Of a stretch of DNA of 64,000 nt, positions 46,091 to 57,469 are shown piece by piece; the first letter of the stretch is position 1; each line of letters opens with the position of its first letter. Made by a program: the position numbers and the translations under genes. This DNA is from Lepeophtheirus salmonis (lineage: Eukaryota; Arthropoda; Copepoda; Siphonostomatoida; Caligidae), in assembly GCF_016086655.4 (NCBI RefSeq), contig NC_052135.2:51199671-51263670 (forward strand), in the 5' to 3' direction. Below the pieces are notes generated by a model. That model was not told where the DNA came from and searched no databases. It saw nothing but the letters and a program-made list of their open reading frames with translations.

Positions 46091-46515
46091 ATGTGTTGTG
46101 TCAACATAAAACCTATATTGAAAACAAAAATTTTGGAAATTAGAAAAACAAACTTTTTTTAAAATTCAAATTGATATTGTACCAATTTGAGTCAATTATA
46201 GGCTCTTAACTCAAATATGTGGGATGAGTTAAGATACCCAGAATTTTTAACTATAGTTTAGAGCCTTTATTTGATTAAAACGACTTATATTGGTCCCGAC
46301 ATGATCCCTTTCAACCATAAAATCCATCAACTTCTTATTCTTTTTTAGTTAGGATCAATTTGGCTACTTTAAGTGCAATTTGTAGCATACTCAAAGGTTG
46401 AATAAGAATAATTTGTTCATAGAATTTGACGATTATTCGTCGAAGAAACAAATGTTATTCATACTCTACTCTAAGAAACGTCATTTTAGCTTGCTTTTGC
46501 AATGACGGGTCAAAA
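46091..46515 (+). repeat. dispersed repeat R, long copy
   Basis: Starts GTGTTGTGTCAACATAAAAC, then AATTTGAGTCAATTATAGGC, AGAGCCTTTATTTGATTAAA, ATATTGGTCCCGACATG, AGGATCAATTTGGCTACTTT, AAGTGCAATTTGTAGCATAC, and ends near TTTTAGCTTGCTTTTGCAAT, then GACGGGTC. Confidence 0.78.
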
Positions 46516-46619
46516 ATATATACAACGTCAAAAATGATGATTAATAATTATATTTGATGATTTGTCAGTAAAAATTTCATTCTATCTCATTTTATCTCGC
46601 AACCTTTATAAAATATTGA

Positions 46620-46965
46620 AATGGAAAACAGCTCAATAGTTTATATTCATATTTGAGTCAATTTTAAGTTTTCTATTCAAATTTGTTGGATACAATACGA
46701 TACCCAAAAGTTATAACTATTAATTTAGAATATTTCTTTGACTTATGAGACCAATATATGGGCCGATATATCCCTTATCAAATAAAGTCGATCAATTTTC
46801 CATTATTTGATTGTGACCATTAATTTTAGCGTCTCTAAGTTAAATTGGTGTCATACCCATGGGGTTCATCATAACCATTTGTTGATAGAAAGTGAACAAA
46901 ATATAAATTACAATCTATGCCACAGATTTCTTATTTTGACTTGTTTTTGTGTGGTTGCCTCACAT
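46620..46965 (+). repeat. dispersed repeat R, partial copy
   Basis: ATATTTGAGTCAATTTTAAG, CAAATTTGTTGGATACAATA, GACCAATATATGGGCCG and CATTTGTTGATAGAAAGTGA follow the same order as the neighbouring copy at 46091. Confidence 0.7.
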
Positions 46966-47121
46966 AAGTATAAGACATACATGGATTTATAAATATGTCT
47001 AAATAGATCATTAATTCAAGATATTCCTTGAGTTAATTTAATATTATTAGTATTACTAATTACGAAGAAAATATTTCAATTCATGCTTATTTAAGATCAA
47101 GGTCCGTACATACATATATAT

Positions 47122-47784
47122 TAGTGTTGATTTCAGTGTGAGCCCCGAATTCTAGACCAATTCAGGACCCTTAAAAAGATTTGTAGCGGAACAACAATTG
47201 GGTCAATTTAAAAAAGATAGATCTAGAGCGGAAAATTGGGTCTACACGGATCCTATATATAAATTTTTAAACGCGTCATGCTTGTTTCAAAATGGTGAAC
47301 ATTGACCTACAATAACGTCATTTAAAGGTAAAAGTGTTACATTAATCATATTAGTACAACTCATAAATGAGAATAGGGGGGAAAATAAATTGAGACCCCA
47401 AAAATTGGTCCACTATTTGGAAACAATCAAATTTCGGTATGCTGTCTAGATTGTTGTTCGAACCAAAATATCGTTCTGGATTTGTCTCATTTAAAATTGG
47501 GTTTAGACCAATTATATAGATGAATTGTTAATGACATCCTGCCTGTTTCAAAAATTGTAAGTATCGACCCTACAATGACGTCATATAAAGTGTAATATAT
47601 TACATAAATCCTAATTGTACAACTTAAAGATAAAGAATACGATAGAAAATCAGTACATAGATTGAGACCCAAAAAACGGGAACACGATTTGAAAACTATC
47701 AAATTTCTGTCTACAGTTCAAGATCGGGGTCTGTACCGAAATATCAGTCTAAAAAGTTCGGTTTTGGACCAAGTTTTAACACTA
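47122..47784. mobile_element. TAGTGTTG foldback element with two tandem inner units
   Basis: Left end TAGTGTTGATTTCAGTGTGA; right end (reversed) TAGTGTTAAAACTTGGTCCA. Inside, a unit with AACATTGACCTACAATAACG, TTAGTACAACTCATAA and GAGACCCCAAAAATTGG repeats once more as TATCGACCCTACAATGACGT, TTGTACAACTTAAAG and GAGACCCAAAAAACGGG. A half copy is at 35163 and an end at 60718. Confidence 0.75.
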
Positions 47785-47789
47785 ATACA

Positions 47790-48520
47790 TATACATATAT
47801 ATATAGGAATATATTTGAAAACAGTACGTCATTATAACAAAAAAAACAAAAATCAGTTTACACATGTATAATTACTTTTTATATTAGAAGAAATGCCACA
47901 ATTTGAACGAGCCCAACAAATACCTAATACACAAGGATCCGACTAAGTACAACACAAAATAATGAGACACAGATATATATAGAGAAAGAGAACACGGACT
48001 GAATAATGAGAGGCACCACAACTATAACGAATTGACTTTACAAGGTAATAGCTTTGACTAATTCCTGATAAGGGAGCAAGGCATCCACCAAACTTGGAGT
48101 ACTGATAAGAGCGGCTTTCATGATTATCCTCCCTCTTATATGTACATATATTTTATGTATAATACTTACTCCTCCAGCAGTCTCTTATCACTCCACTCTC
48201 GTCTAACCAAACACATTTAGCTTCATAAATATAATCTATCTATGAAACAATATATGAAGATTAGGGTGGCTCTCATTGTATACTTAAAAAATCAATGTTT
48301 TTATTTTGATTCGCTCATCCACTCCATCCGTTCTAAGTGTAGAAATATCAACAAATATTTCAATATTTGGAACATTTGAAGGACATTCAGAGAACATTTA
48401 TTGACTTTTTAATTTGTGAATAAGACTTTGATGTAAGATGTAAAATAGTCTAATGATCTATATCAGTGCTATAAATAATGTCGAAATCAGGAATTTTTTA
48501 GGAGTCATCATATCCAGGTT
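47790..48520. other. non-coding stretch
   Basis: Nothing recognised. Confidence 0.4.
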
Positions 48521-48529
48521 TTAAAAGTC

Positions 48530-48960
48530 AAACATAGCTCAGTGGACGACAACTCACTTGGGAGAAATTATTCTCTTGAACTGAATGTGGGTAAGTTCGC
48601 GTCTCGGTCGTTCGATCGGTCTAAGGAAATATACTTAATAGGTCCATTTTTGGTGAAGCAACGGGCTAAGTAACACTATGCCTCATTATCCAATAGAACC
48701 TTTTCGGTATCCTTTGTACTTGAGAGTTAAGGGCAAACAAGTACAGTAGAACTATGAAATCATAGTCCACAAAATCCACAAACAATAATGAAGGTTCCAT
48801 AGGGCAATTAGGCACTGTTCTACTTAACCCGTTACTCCACCAAAAATTGACCTAATGTATATGGATTTTAAAGACAATTCCCATGTCAGATGGAGTAATA
48901 GTCAGACCATAATGTTTACTTATACTTAAACAGTACGATAAATTAAAGGAATATTTAATA
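48530..48960 (+). repeat. tRNA-derived SINE, copy 2, interrupted
   Basis: The A-box-like TAGCTCAGTGGACGAC (48535) and B-box-like AGTTCGCGTCTCGG (48594) head shares GGGAGAAATTATTCTCTT with copy 1. The tail resumes after the insertion at TGTATATGGATTTTAAAG and runs through AATGTTTACTTATACTTAAA. The insertion is the foldback at 48639-48854. Confidence 0.8.
48639..48854. mobile_element. foldback MITE nested in SINE
   Basis: The left arm TAGGTCCATTTTTGGTGAAG, CAACGGGCTAAGTAACACTA, TGCCTCATTATCCAATAGAA pairs with the right arm down to 48854 (CACCAAAAATTGACCTA). The arms are about 60-70 bp, 216 bp in all. The SINE sequence continues on both sides. Confidence 0.85.
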
Positions 48961-49768
48961 TATATAGATATTCCTCTACCAAAAGTGGCAACATTTGAGC
49001 GATATTCAGATGTGTAAGCCCAGTTTAGTGTTTTTGTGCATTCATTGTAGCAAATTCAGAGCCATTCAAGAGCCTCTGTTGATTGCCTAAGCTACACAAG
49101 TACTTGAAGGGCAACTTTATTGTATTTTGGCTCTTCAACTTTTGACTAAAACTTTTAATTTATCAACATTTGCGTGTGTGTATATAGATAAAACACAATT
49201 GAAACGTAGAATACGTAAATCTAAATTTATCCATTAACTAGAAGAAAAGATTGTACCAAATAATAATGCTTGTAATATAGATAAAGTACTTTGTAATACA
49301 ATCAATATTAAATAATCCAGATGATGGATTGAAACTGCAAAAACTACCAAACCAATGAGGGTATTGACATAAGATTCTTTTATATTCACTATCAAAGTTA
49401 GTATTTTACATAACTTAATATTATTATAAAAAAATTATAAGATATCGACCTTAATTCGGCTAGTATTTCAATTTAAGGCCATTATTACATTTTAATTGAA
49501 GTCAAAGATATTTTCCAGAGCGAACTTTGATTATGAAGGGAACAAAATTGATGGGTCAAGCAAGTAATAATATTAATTAGATTTTTCAGGTCCACCCTAA
49601 TGTATGTACATATGATTATAGTAATAAAAGATTGTAGAATGTATACTCATAGAGAGAAAAACACAGCAGTAGCAATGAACACATGTTATTATTTCGTCCA
49701 TTGTAATTTGTGCTCTTGTCTTTGATTGGATGATTTATTAATTAAAATATCAGTCAGCTGTTGTATAT
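48961..49768. other. non-coding stretch
   Basis: Nothing recognised. Confidence 0.4.
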
Positions 49769-49769
49769 A

Positions 49770-50637
49770 CAATAGGTTGGGGAAAAAGTATTTTCGTATT
49801 TCCCGTCCCTCTGGTTTTAACAAAGTATATCTTGTTCATTATTGGTCACATCAAATCATACAATAAAGCTTTGCGGGGATACTAAAAATGCTTTTGTTAC
49901 AATATTCTGCTTAGCCGGTTTAGTCGTGAATTATCGTGGGTAAAGTATGGAGGTCTCAAAGGAAGAAATTCGCCATATTTTACATTTTTACTTCCTGAAA
50001 TGGAAAAATGTGTCGAAAATTTATACAGGGCCAATAATCTTTCGGTTATTGTTGCACAACAGCGATTTCGTTCAGGATAAGTGAATGCTACACTACGCAC
50101 TGGTAGCCTTGTCTTCGAAAAAGTCCATAAAATCATGAAAAATATCTAGATAGACCGTCATTTTAGCAGTCTTAGTATCCCCATGAGCTGAACATTGATC
50201 ATAAAGGCATTTTGAACCATTTTCAGAAGACTGGATACAAAAAGAAACTCCAATAGGAAAGAATTCGTGCTTCATCAAAACAACGCCAGCCTGCAAACAT
50301 CCTTGATGACGCGTCAAAAACTCCAGGAGCTCAGATGATGGGAAGATCTATTCATTCACCCTACAGTACATACCTAGCACCAAGTGACTACCTGTTTCTA
50401 TATATGGCCAATGCACTTGGGGGTAAAAATTAGGCTTCAATAGAGGTCTTTAAAAATTTGTTGTCCGAGTTTTTTGCCACTAGGGACAAGGGCTTCTACG
50501 AGAAAGGCGTTAAGAAGTAGAAATTCTTGTTGGCAACAAGTTATCGAACAGAACAGGGCATACATCGCTTAAATCAAATGATTGTCACACTTCTTATAAG
50601 GCAAAAAATACAACATTACTTTTTCCCCAACCTAATG
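49770..50637 (+). mobile_element. mariner element with both TIRs, transposase core deleted
   Basis: The left end AATAGGTTGGGGAAAAAGTA and the right end TACTTTTTCCCCAACCTAAT are near-perfect inverted repeats, with TA on each side (868 bp). The transposase starts at 49949 (MEVSKEEIRHILHFYFLKWK). It runs, with shifts, through KNVSKIYRANNLSVIVAQQR, FRSG, EKVHKIMKNI, DRHFSSLSIPMS, then directly to LHQNNASLQTSLMTRQKLQE (second-Asp box with Asn), IHSPYSPYLAPSDYHLF-like (third-Asp region with Tyr), SIEVFKNLLSEFFATRDKGF and YEKGVKK. The first-Asp domain is deleted. This is a classic mariner, distinct from the other families here. A lone end of the same family lies at 52927-52966. Confidence 0.93.
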
Positions 50638-50639
50638 TA

Positions 50640-51402
50640 TATATACACTTTACTCTTATCAACACCACATATCTCTTTCGTGTACAATTATTTGACAGAT
50701 TTTCACAATGATTTTTACATGATTCAACTTTTGGTTATGATGTTATTATTAATATTATTTTAATCGCTTCAAGTTCCCCTTACCCTCAGGACTAGAAATA
50801 GTTGGTATGAAGTAGATAGTACCACTATAACATAAATAATAATCAAGCTATATGTATGCACGAAAAAGAGTTGTCAGAATAATGTTCATCTAAGCCGTTG
50901 GGAAAACAATTACCGGGTAGTTATAAATTAAGAATATAACCTTAATAATAGGTATTATGGGCATAGATTCAAAACAAATGACCTGCCGGTATATTTAAAA
51001 AAATAAAAGGAACCGCAAACTAATATGGTCAACCTTACAGTTTGAGGAATGTTTGGGATGAGAGATGTTTAGCATATCATTGTGGTTCATTAAATTAGCT
51101 ACGTTCAGTAATGATATGAAGGAAATAAACAAAAGCTCGCTCTCTATATAACAAGGCCATAGAGGCTAACAAGGACTTATACATATAACTCCTTAGTGTA
51201 ATCTCATTCCTGACTATGCTATATATGTTCTCTCCTCAAAAATGAAAAAATAATGAGAACAGCTTTAGAAAATAAAAAAATTATATTTAGGTAGCAATGT
51301 CAAAAAGCCAGCCTCTCTCTCAATTTAGTATTATTTTCTTCTATGGTTATAACATTAGAAAATGGGGCTTACCACATGGACCATGCCCAACGTACTGTGT
51401 AT
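50640..51402. other. non-coding stretch
   Basis: Nothing recognised. Confidence 0.4.
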
Positions 51403-51403
51403 A

Positions 51404-52232
51404 CTGGGTGGTCTATTGAAATATGAGCACTATAATTAATTTATACTTGAGTGATTGAAATTAGTTCATGTTACGATATATTAAAGCATAAGCAATTAGT
51501 GATAATATAATAAAAACCTCAGCTCTTTAGCTTACGTCAAGTAGAGAAAATGACACTTGAATGTGATGGACAAATTTCCACTTCATCACTTCAATCATTT
51601 AAGTGTCTCCGGGACAACCGTCTACGCCATCCACAAGTCCGAAACGTTAGAGAGGAAGAAGGGCTATGTCTAAAAGGTCAAGCTGTACCCGTATGAGTTA
51701 AAGAAAACAGCCCAGGGCAGTCCCCTGAAGTCCATGAGGGCCCATGAAGGATATATCAGCTTTCACACCTAACAGTCCAGAGAGCTATCACAAAATTGGG
51801 TGGAAGGAGCCTTGTGAGGGTGGAAAGGCCACATTTGACACCAGTAATGAAGAAAGTCATCTCCTCCGTTGCAAGACTCTTTTGAATTAGTATTTTGAAT
51901 TCTTTTTTTTATATTTTGGCCCCCTTCTGCCCTCATACCAACCCATTTGACTACACCTTTTGGGTGAATGTCGAAGGAAGACCTGCAGTGTCCGTCATCA
52001 AAAAACCGAAGTACTCAAAGTCACTCTCAGCTAGCACTGGGAGGCCATGACAGAGATATTCCACCGCCTGTAAGCCATCATTGCCGCTAAGGGTGATCAC
52101 ATTAATGATTAAGAGAGCTGAGACACATATCTTTTTATAGTAATAATTTGATTGAAACTCTATTGTTAAATAGTAAATTATATTTTATTGAATTTAAATT
52201 TAAAAGTGTTCAGATTTTAATGGACCACTCGG
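51404..52232 (+). mobile_element. mariner-like element, family M copy 4, both ends present
   Basis: TIRs CTGGGTGGTCTATTGAAATA (51404) and, reversed, CCGAGTGGTCCATTAAAATC (52232) are inverted partners. The plus strand holds worn N-terminal coding (MDKFPLHHFNHLSVSGTTVY, AIHKSETLERKKG near 51568-51670), HTH-linker scraps to about 51870, then after a deletion a C-terminal scrap DYTFWVNVEGRPAVSVIKKP, KYSKSLSAS. The catalytic boxes are absent. It is the only family M copy here with both ends. Confidence 0.85.
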
Positions 52233-52234
52233 TG

Positions 52235-52840
52235 CTTAGGGCTGTAAATCTTAGATCACTCTACTTTCATTTATTTTTGAATAAGTAAAGAAGAATATAG
52301 TTGACGTAGAAAAATGAATAACCTACCTCATTCCTTATAAAAATTAATACACTCAAAAGGAAGACAAAATAATAATATATAAATTCACCAACAAAATAAT
52401 TCTAATCCACTGTATGTATTAATATTTCAAAACTATTTTTATAGAAAAAAACAACAACAGCGCTTTAATAAAATCAAACTACTGTATACTAAGTATGTAG
52501 ACTTATATACACGTATACATGTGTCAGATTATATGTACATACATAGAGAGTCGTTTTTGTAACAATATATATGTACATATATATGTGTATAATGATAGAC
52601 GGAAGGCAGAAATCAACTTTTATCATGGACGGCATTCTACTTAATTGATTATATATATTTGACTTCCATGTCAACTAGTTTTTTTAACCACAAAATAGGC
52701 AGTATGGAGTTTGTTACATACATGTATTTCTTTCGTACAGAAAATACACATACTCGACCGCTGAGGTGTAGCGTGATAACTTAGTAATTCCTACAATAGC
52801 AAATCATATTATAATAATTTGTGTCACAAAAATATTAATA
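52235..52840. other. non-coding stretch
   Basis: Nothing recognised apart from (TA)/(TG) microsatellite-like runs near 52565-52590. Confidence 0.4.
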
Positions 52841-52844
52841 TATA

Positions 52845-52925
52845 AAGTGATGTGTACAAATAAAAACAATCTTGAACAAAAATCAAAAAAGAAGAAAAAT
52901 CCCAATTTATTTTATTGTAAAAAAA
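52845..52925 (+). repeat. left end of repeat R
   Basis: GTGATGTGTACAAATAAAAA, CAATCTTGAACAAAAATCAA, then AAATCCCAATTTATTTTATT. It is cut by the mariner end at 52927. Confidence 0.7.
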
Positions 52926-52926
52926 T

Positions 52927-52966
52927 TAATATAGTTCGGGGAAAAAGTAGTTTCGTATTTAATCTT
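52927..52966 (+). mobile_element. lone mariner terminal repeat
   Basis: TAGTTCGGGGAAAAAGTAGT, then TTCGTATTTAATC, matches the left end of the mariner at 49773-49805. No right end was found; family M sequence begins a few bases later. Confidence 0.75.
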
Positions 52967-52973
52967 ACATATA

Positions 52974-53489
52974 TGCCAAAAGTGTCCAAAAAAAAAAAAA
53001 AAAAAGAGGTTGAAAGGAGTCTTGCAACGGAGGGGATGGGTTTCCTTCATTCCTGTTGTAAAAAAGAGTCATCTCCACCCTCTCACGGCTCAATTCTCCC
53101 ACTTTTTTTTATAGATCTCTGGTCAGTCTGGTGTGAACCCCCGAGGTGTCTTATCATGGCCCCTTATGGACTTGAAGCTATTGGGATGGTTGTTGTCTTT
53201 AGTTCCTCCAGGTCCAGTTTGCACTTTTTGACAGAACCCTTCTTCCTCTCCAACGATTCTGACTTGTTAACGGCGTATATGGGGGTTCTGGAGACGCACA
53301 ACTTCTTGGAATACACGAATGGAAATTCATTGATCACGTTCAAGTCTCATTTTCTCAACTAGTAGGCCCAGGGTTTTTTTATAACTGATTGCTTACACTT
53401 TAATAAATCGAAATATAAATTAATTTAAATCACTCAACCTTCATCAATTATTAAATTAGTTAGTGTTCAGATTTCAGTGAATCACCTGG
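52974..53489 (-). mobile_element. mariner-like relic, family M copy 5
   Basis: The right TIR ends at 53489 (TTCAGTGAATCACCTGG) before TA. The minus-strand N-terminal part of the transposase is recognisable in pieces: a KVE.FKL start, an NETRT block, a GELSREGG-like worn segment and ESLVRVE-like residues in shifted frames, collinear with 13233-13517 and 21588-21806. The C-terminal part is missing and the break at 52974 touches the lone mariner end. Confidence 0.75.
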
Positions 53490-53490
53490 T

Positions 53491-54085
53491 AAACCACATT
53501 CTATATAACTATAGACCATTCTTTATTTAATAATTGTATTAGGAAATAGGATATTTACAAACTAATCAAAATATTTATATCCACAAGTTAACACAGAGAT
53601 CTTGAGTTATAGTAAACACAAAATACTAATAAGTATTTGGTTTCAACTTCATAGCCGCAAGATGGCGCAAGATATTCTAAGTATATGTAAAACAAACTAC
53701 TATTAAGTAAACAAGGCTTACTCTCTATTATTCAGAGCATACGAGTATTTAATTCAAGTTCAACCAATCCACGTTTGGAAAGCTAATAATTAATTCAATG
53801 CTAGTGGGGATATTCCGTGTAATAAGTACGTTTATAATTTACTACACAGAACGAATCCTTTCCATGTGTGGAAATGAGATTTAATTAACCTAAGGCTATT
53901 TCACAATTAGTAAATCTTTTATGAAATGAAATAAAGAATGGAATTAAAAGAACTTTATTTATTAATTATTATGCGGATAATATAATAACAGAGGCATCTG
54001 CAAGAACTTGGCTGAAGGGGTTGACCCCCCTCTCACCCCAAAGAAAAAATAAAGAAATGTTTGCTTTTAACAAGAAATTGTTTTC
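53491..54085. other. non-coding stretch
   Basis: Nothing recognised. Confidence 0.4.
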
Positions 54086-54089
54086 GTCA

Positions 54090-54345
54090 TACAGATACAA
54101 ATAATTTATAAATTTTTTTGTACATAAATAACTATAGATTTTTGAATTTTTTTTCCAAATGATCTCATTTTTTTGAATAACTATGAATTTTTGAAGTTCA
54201 TTTCCAAAGAATTTAATTTATGTGAATAGCTGTGGATTTTTATAACTTTTTTGCAAAAAATTGAATTTTTGAAAAAAAGGGTTTTTTTTCCAAAAATTTA
54301 GTTTGTCATGAATACCTATAGATTTTTGAAATTTTTTTCATAATA
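54090..54345. repeat. A/T minisatellite-like block
   Basis: Four or so units: ATAACTATAGATTTTTGAAT, ATAACTATGAATTTTTGAAG, ATAGCTGTGGATTTTTATAA, ATACCTATAGATTTTTGAAA, spaced about 55-65 bp apart. This is the clearest tandem array of the family. Confidence 0.7.
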
Positions 54346-54349
54346 TTTA

Positions 54350-55055
54350 TCTAATTCTTCAGACACCCCTGAATATTAATAAATTAATAAAATATGTTAA
54401 GTACTTCGGACATTCATTATTATAAAATTAGAACGGTGATGATAAACGTATTTTTCATAGCATTTTGACTTTGTCGTAAAATATAATCTAATATTCATAC
54501 CATTGCCTTCCAAGAAACTATAAAGTTTTAGAACCATATACTTTTTAACGATCACTAAAACAAGTTATGCCACTTCAAGGAACAGTGGAATCATTTTTGC
54601 ACCGTTCGATTCTTAGTTGTTCAAATGTAAACGCAAACCTATTGGAATTCATTCTTTTGATGTTTGGGTAGCAAGAGAATGCTGGTATTGTAACTTTGTC
54701 AGTCAGAACTCTGAACCAGGGAATTTTAGACACATGAAATAATCACACATACAACTAAAATTGTTTTTCTTGTTTTCTTCCTATGCATGATTAAGTAAAA
54801 AAAAGGAGGATGAATCTTATCTCAAACAATCACTTCTTTTATACTCCCCTCATGTGTGTGGAAAAAAAAACTCGTCATGATTATCCCAGGTCTCTTGAAT
54901 TCTAGAGTCAGAACAGACTCAACCCTCATTCTTTCATTCTAAAAGCATAGTCTCATAACTTTAATAGGATCATTTTTAATACCAACAGTCTGCGAAGGGA
55001 GTTGCTCTATAACACCATGTGTATTTACCATTACTTGTTATATATAAATTTTGAA
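54350..55055. other. non-coding stretch
   Basis: Nothing recognised. Confidence 0.4.
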
Positions 55056-55099
55056 TGTTCATAAAACAGGGTTGGTAGTAAAACCTGGAAACCCACTAG

Positions 55100-55268
55100 C
55101 ATAATACCCAGTGGTTAGGCCGCACCGAAGTTTCTTGTAGATGGTCATGGGAGACATGCCGCGTGAGAGAAGCTTCAAAATTTCACTCCTTCTTGGCTCC
55201 AATTTACTTTTTCTCATTCGTTTTGTTTTTAAATGAGTCGAAACTTTATATGAGGAATCTTGAGTCAC
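55100..55268 (-). pseudogene. possible transposase HTH fragment
   Basis: On the minus strand it reads THLKTKRMRKSKLEPRRSEI, LKLLSRGMSPMTIYKKLRCG, LTTGY. A basic stretch followed by a helix-turn-helix of the form RRSEILxLLxxGMSPxTIYKKL fits the first HTH of Tc1/mariner-type transposases. Nothing else of the gene is seen. Confidence 0.5.
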
Positions 55269-55269
55269 A

Positions 55270-55775
55270 AAACCTATCTTTCACAGAGTTTGAAGATAAT
55301 CGACGAATAAATTTCGGATTTATTAAAATTTAAATTAAGTGTACCGCTAGATAACATTATCCCTTTTTAAAACAAATTATATATGCACTCGTATGTATAA
55401 AATATGTACTCTTAGCCTCTCTCAATCATATCGAAGGGCAATGCATACATCATGGTAATTATATATGTGTTTGTTGTAGAGGGGAAGGGGGTGTCTTTGT
55501 TAGAGAATAAGAATTAATAAATAAACTTCACATAAATCACAAATTCCAACGATATTGTTATAACTATATACATAAATGTACATTTTTCAAACTATGTATG
55601 GAATTATCCAATTAATCACAAACCTAACTCAAATGAAATGAGCAGGGAAAGTATGCAATGAAATCATCGGTAATATTGTCATTTGAACCCAGATGAGTAA
55701 CATTCAAAGAAAGAAAGACATATATATATATTATTTTTTTTACGTGTCCTCTCTTTGTAATGGTCTTTATTTGAT
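55270..55775. other. non-coding stretch
   Basis: Nothing recognised. Confidence 0.4.
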
Positions 55776-55776
55776 G

Positions 55777-55970
55777 GAAGTGCTTTAGAACTTATTAATG
55801 CAAAATTTACTGCACGGATTTGGGGACTGGAATTCCTTTACAGAGGAATACCGAACAAAATACGGGGGTCCATGTGGTTTTAAGGGAAAGCCAACAACTG
55901 TGAATTATGCCCTAATAAATATAACAGCACCAATACCGTTTATATGCAATACTAACATAGAGAAGAGAAC
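55777..55970. other. unrecognised coding-like segment
   Basis: The plus strand is open from 55798 (HGFGDWNSFTEEYRTKYGGP, then CGFKGKPTTVNYALINITAP). The minus strand is also open over the same bases (TVVGFPLKPHGPPYFVRYSS, then VKEFQSPNP). Base composition is more balanced than its surroundings, and a CTTTAG acceptor-like site lies just upstream on the plus strand. I cannot assign it to a family. A fragment of a repeat is as likely as an exon. Confidence 0.3.
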
Positions 55971-56114
55971 CTTCAATATTTATAGTAGCATTTGTAGAAT
56001 ATATTTTAAAATTATATTCAAATATATATTTTATTATTCATTTAAAAAAAAGTTTTTGGGGGTACTGCGTTTAGCGTGCATATTTTTGATATTTAATTAC
56101 ATTGTTTCTTAATT

Positions 56115-56670
56115 ATTAATTGATAATACTTCGAAAAAATAGTTTCTAGACGATTATTTAAACTATTTAATTTTGAAAAAAAAAACAACCTTCTATGATT
56201 AACTAACGTATTTTTGACTGAAATAAAAAAAAATCGATTTTATGACACATAGTTGAATAATGAATGGATAATCACTCCTTTTCAACAAAAAAATCGCTGG
56301 GAAACTCAAGATTAAAAGAATGACTTTTTATTTTTTTCATTTCAACTTGAGAAAATAATGTGTGGATATATAATATTTTTTTGTAAAATGTAAAATACTT
56401 CTACAGAATAATGGACAAACGTAGTTGCATTATGTAGTACGGAAGGTCAACAAATATATAATACTGTAAGATCGACCACATAATCGGCATTGTCATACAT
56501 ATTTGTTAAATTGTTGCAATATATTAAATATCTTAACGTAATAAAATAATTTGCTAATCACTGTAATTTCCAACAAAATAAATCTCATTTTCTATTGATA
56601 ACATTCACATCTTTATAAGGTCGAAGTAATTACATAATATTTCATGGTAGAATACTTAGTCACAAAAATT
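56115..56670. other. non-coding stretch
   Basis: Nothing recognised. Confidence 0.4.
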
Positions 56671-56674
56671 AACA

Positions 56675-57385
56675 ATAGATCACCAGAGTTGTGGTACGTG
56701 AAAAAAAATCAAGAAATGTAGAAAATCCCATTTTCTTTCTTAATATAGCCAAATATTTCATCGACGGGTTTGAGTCAATTATAGCCTTATTATTCAAATT
56801 TGTTGGATAACTAAGAAAAAAAACCCGACTTTGAATCGAAAATTATCCATTGCCAACATTGGGAGCTATTTTAGTTTGACAACACACATTTTTACTAACT
56901 GTTTCATATCAGTACAATAGCAAGCTAGTATGGTTTTATTCAAAATTAAGTGTGGATTGCATTTGTATTCTTTGAGAAAATATCCTCCATTTCTAAAAAG
57001 AAATTATTCTTATTAACCCTTAGGGTGTACTGCAAATTGTAGTTAAAAATCGTCAAAATTAATCGTTACAGTAAAATTATGAGAAATTGACAGATTTTAT
57101 ATAAATAGCCATTTCAGACCCAATATACGGGGGCCTCCACAGTTTAATATTTGATTTTTTCCAAAAAATTATATTTTTGATTTTTTTTTTTCAAAAAATT
57201 CCCTCGCCCCCATAATACCACAGATATAAGATAAGTGTCTGAAATCAAATGAAAGTTATAAACTTTAGCTAAATTTACTGGGTATCTGATCTCATCCCAC
57301 AAATTTGAATAATAAGCCTATAATTCACTCAAATTTGTCGATGAAATATTAGCCATGTGGCATATTTCAATTTTCACATAAAGAA
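56675..57385. repeat. dispersed repeat R, two copies in opposite orientation
   Basis: Plus part to about 56830: CAAATATTTCATCGACGGGT, TTGAGTCAATTATAGCC. Minus part from 56920: CAAGCTAGTATGGTTTTATT, TTATTCTTATTAACCCTTAG, GTCAAAATTAATCGTTACAG, TTGAATAATAAGCCTATAAT. A short A/T block at 57160-57200 is of the minisatellite type. Confidence 0.7.
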
Positions 57386-57469
57386 AAACGAGGTAATGTT
57401 GTATCATCATAATAATTTACAATTGTTTTTGTTTATAAATATTGGATGTATCCTCAAAGACGGCCAAAT

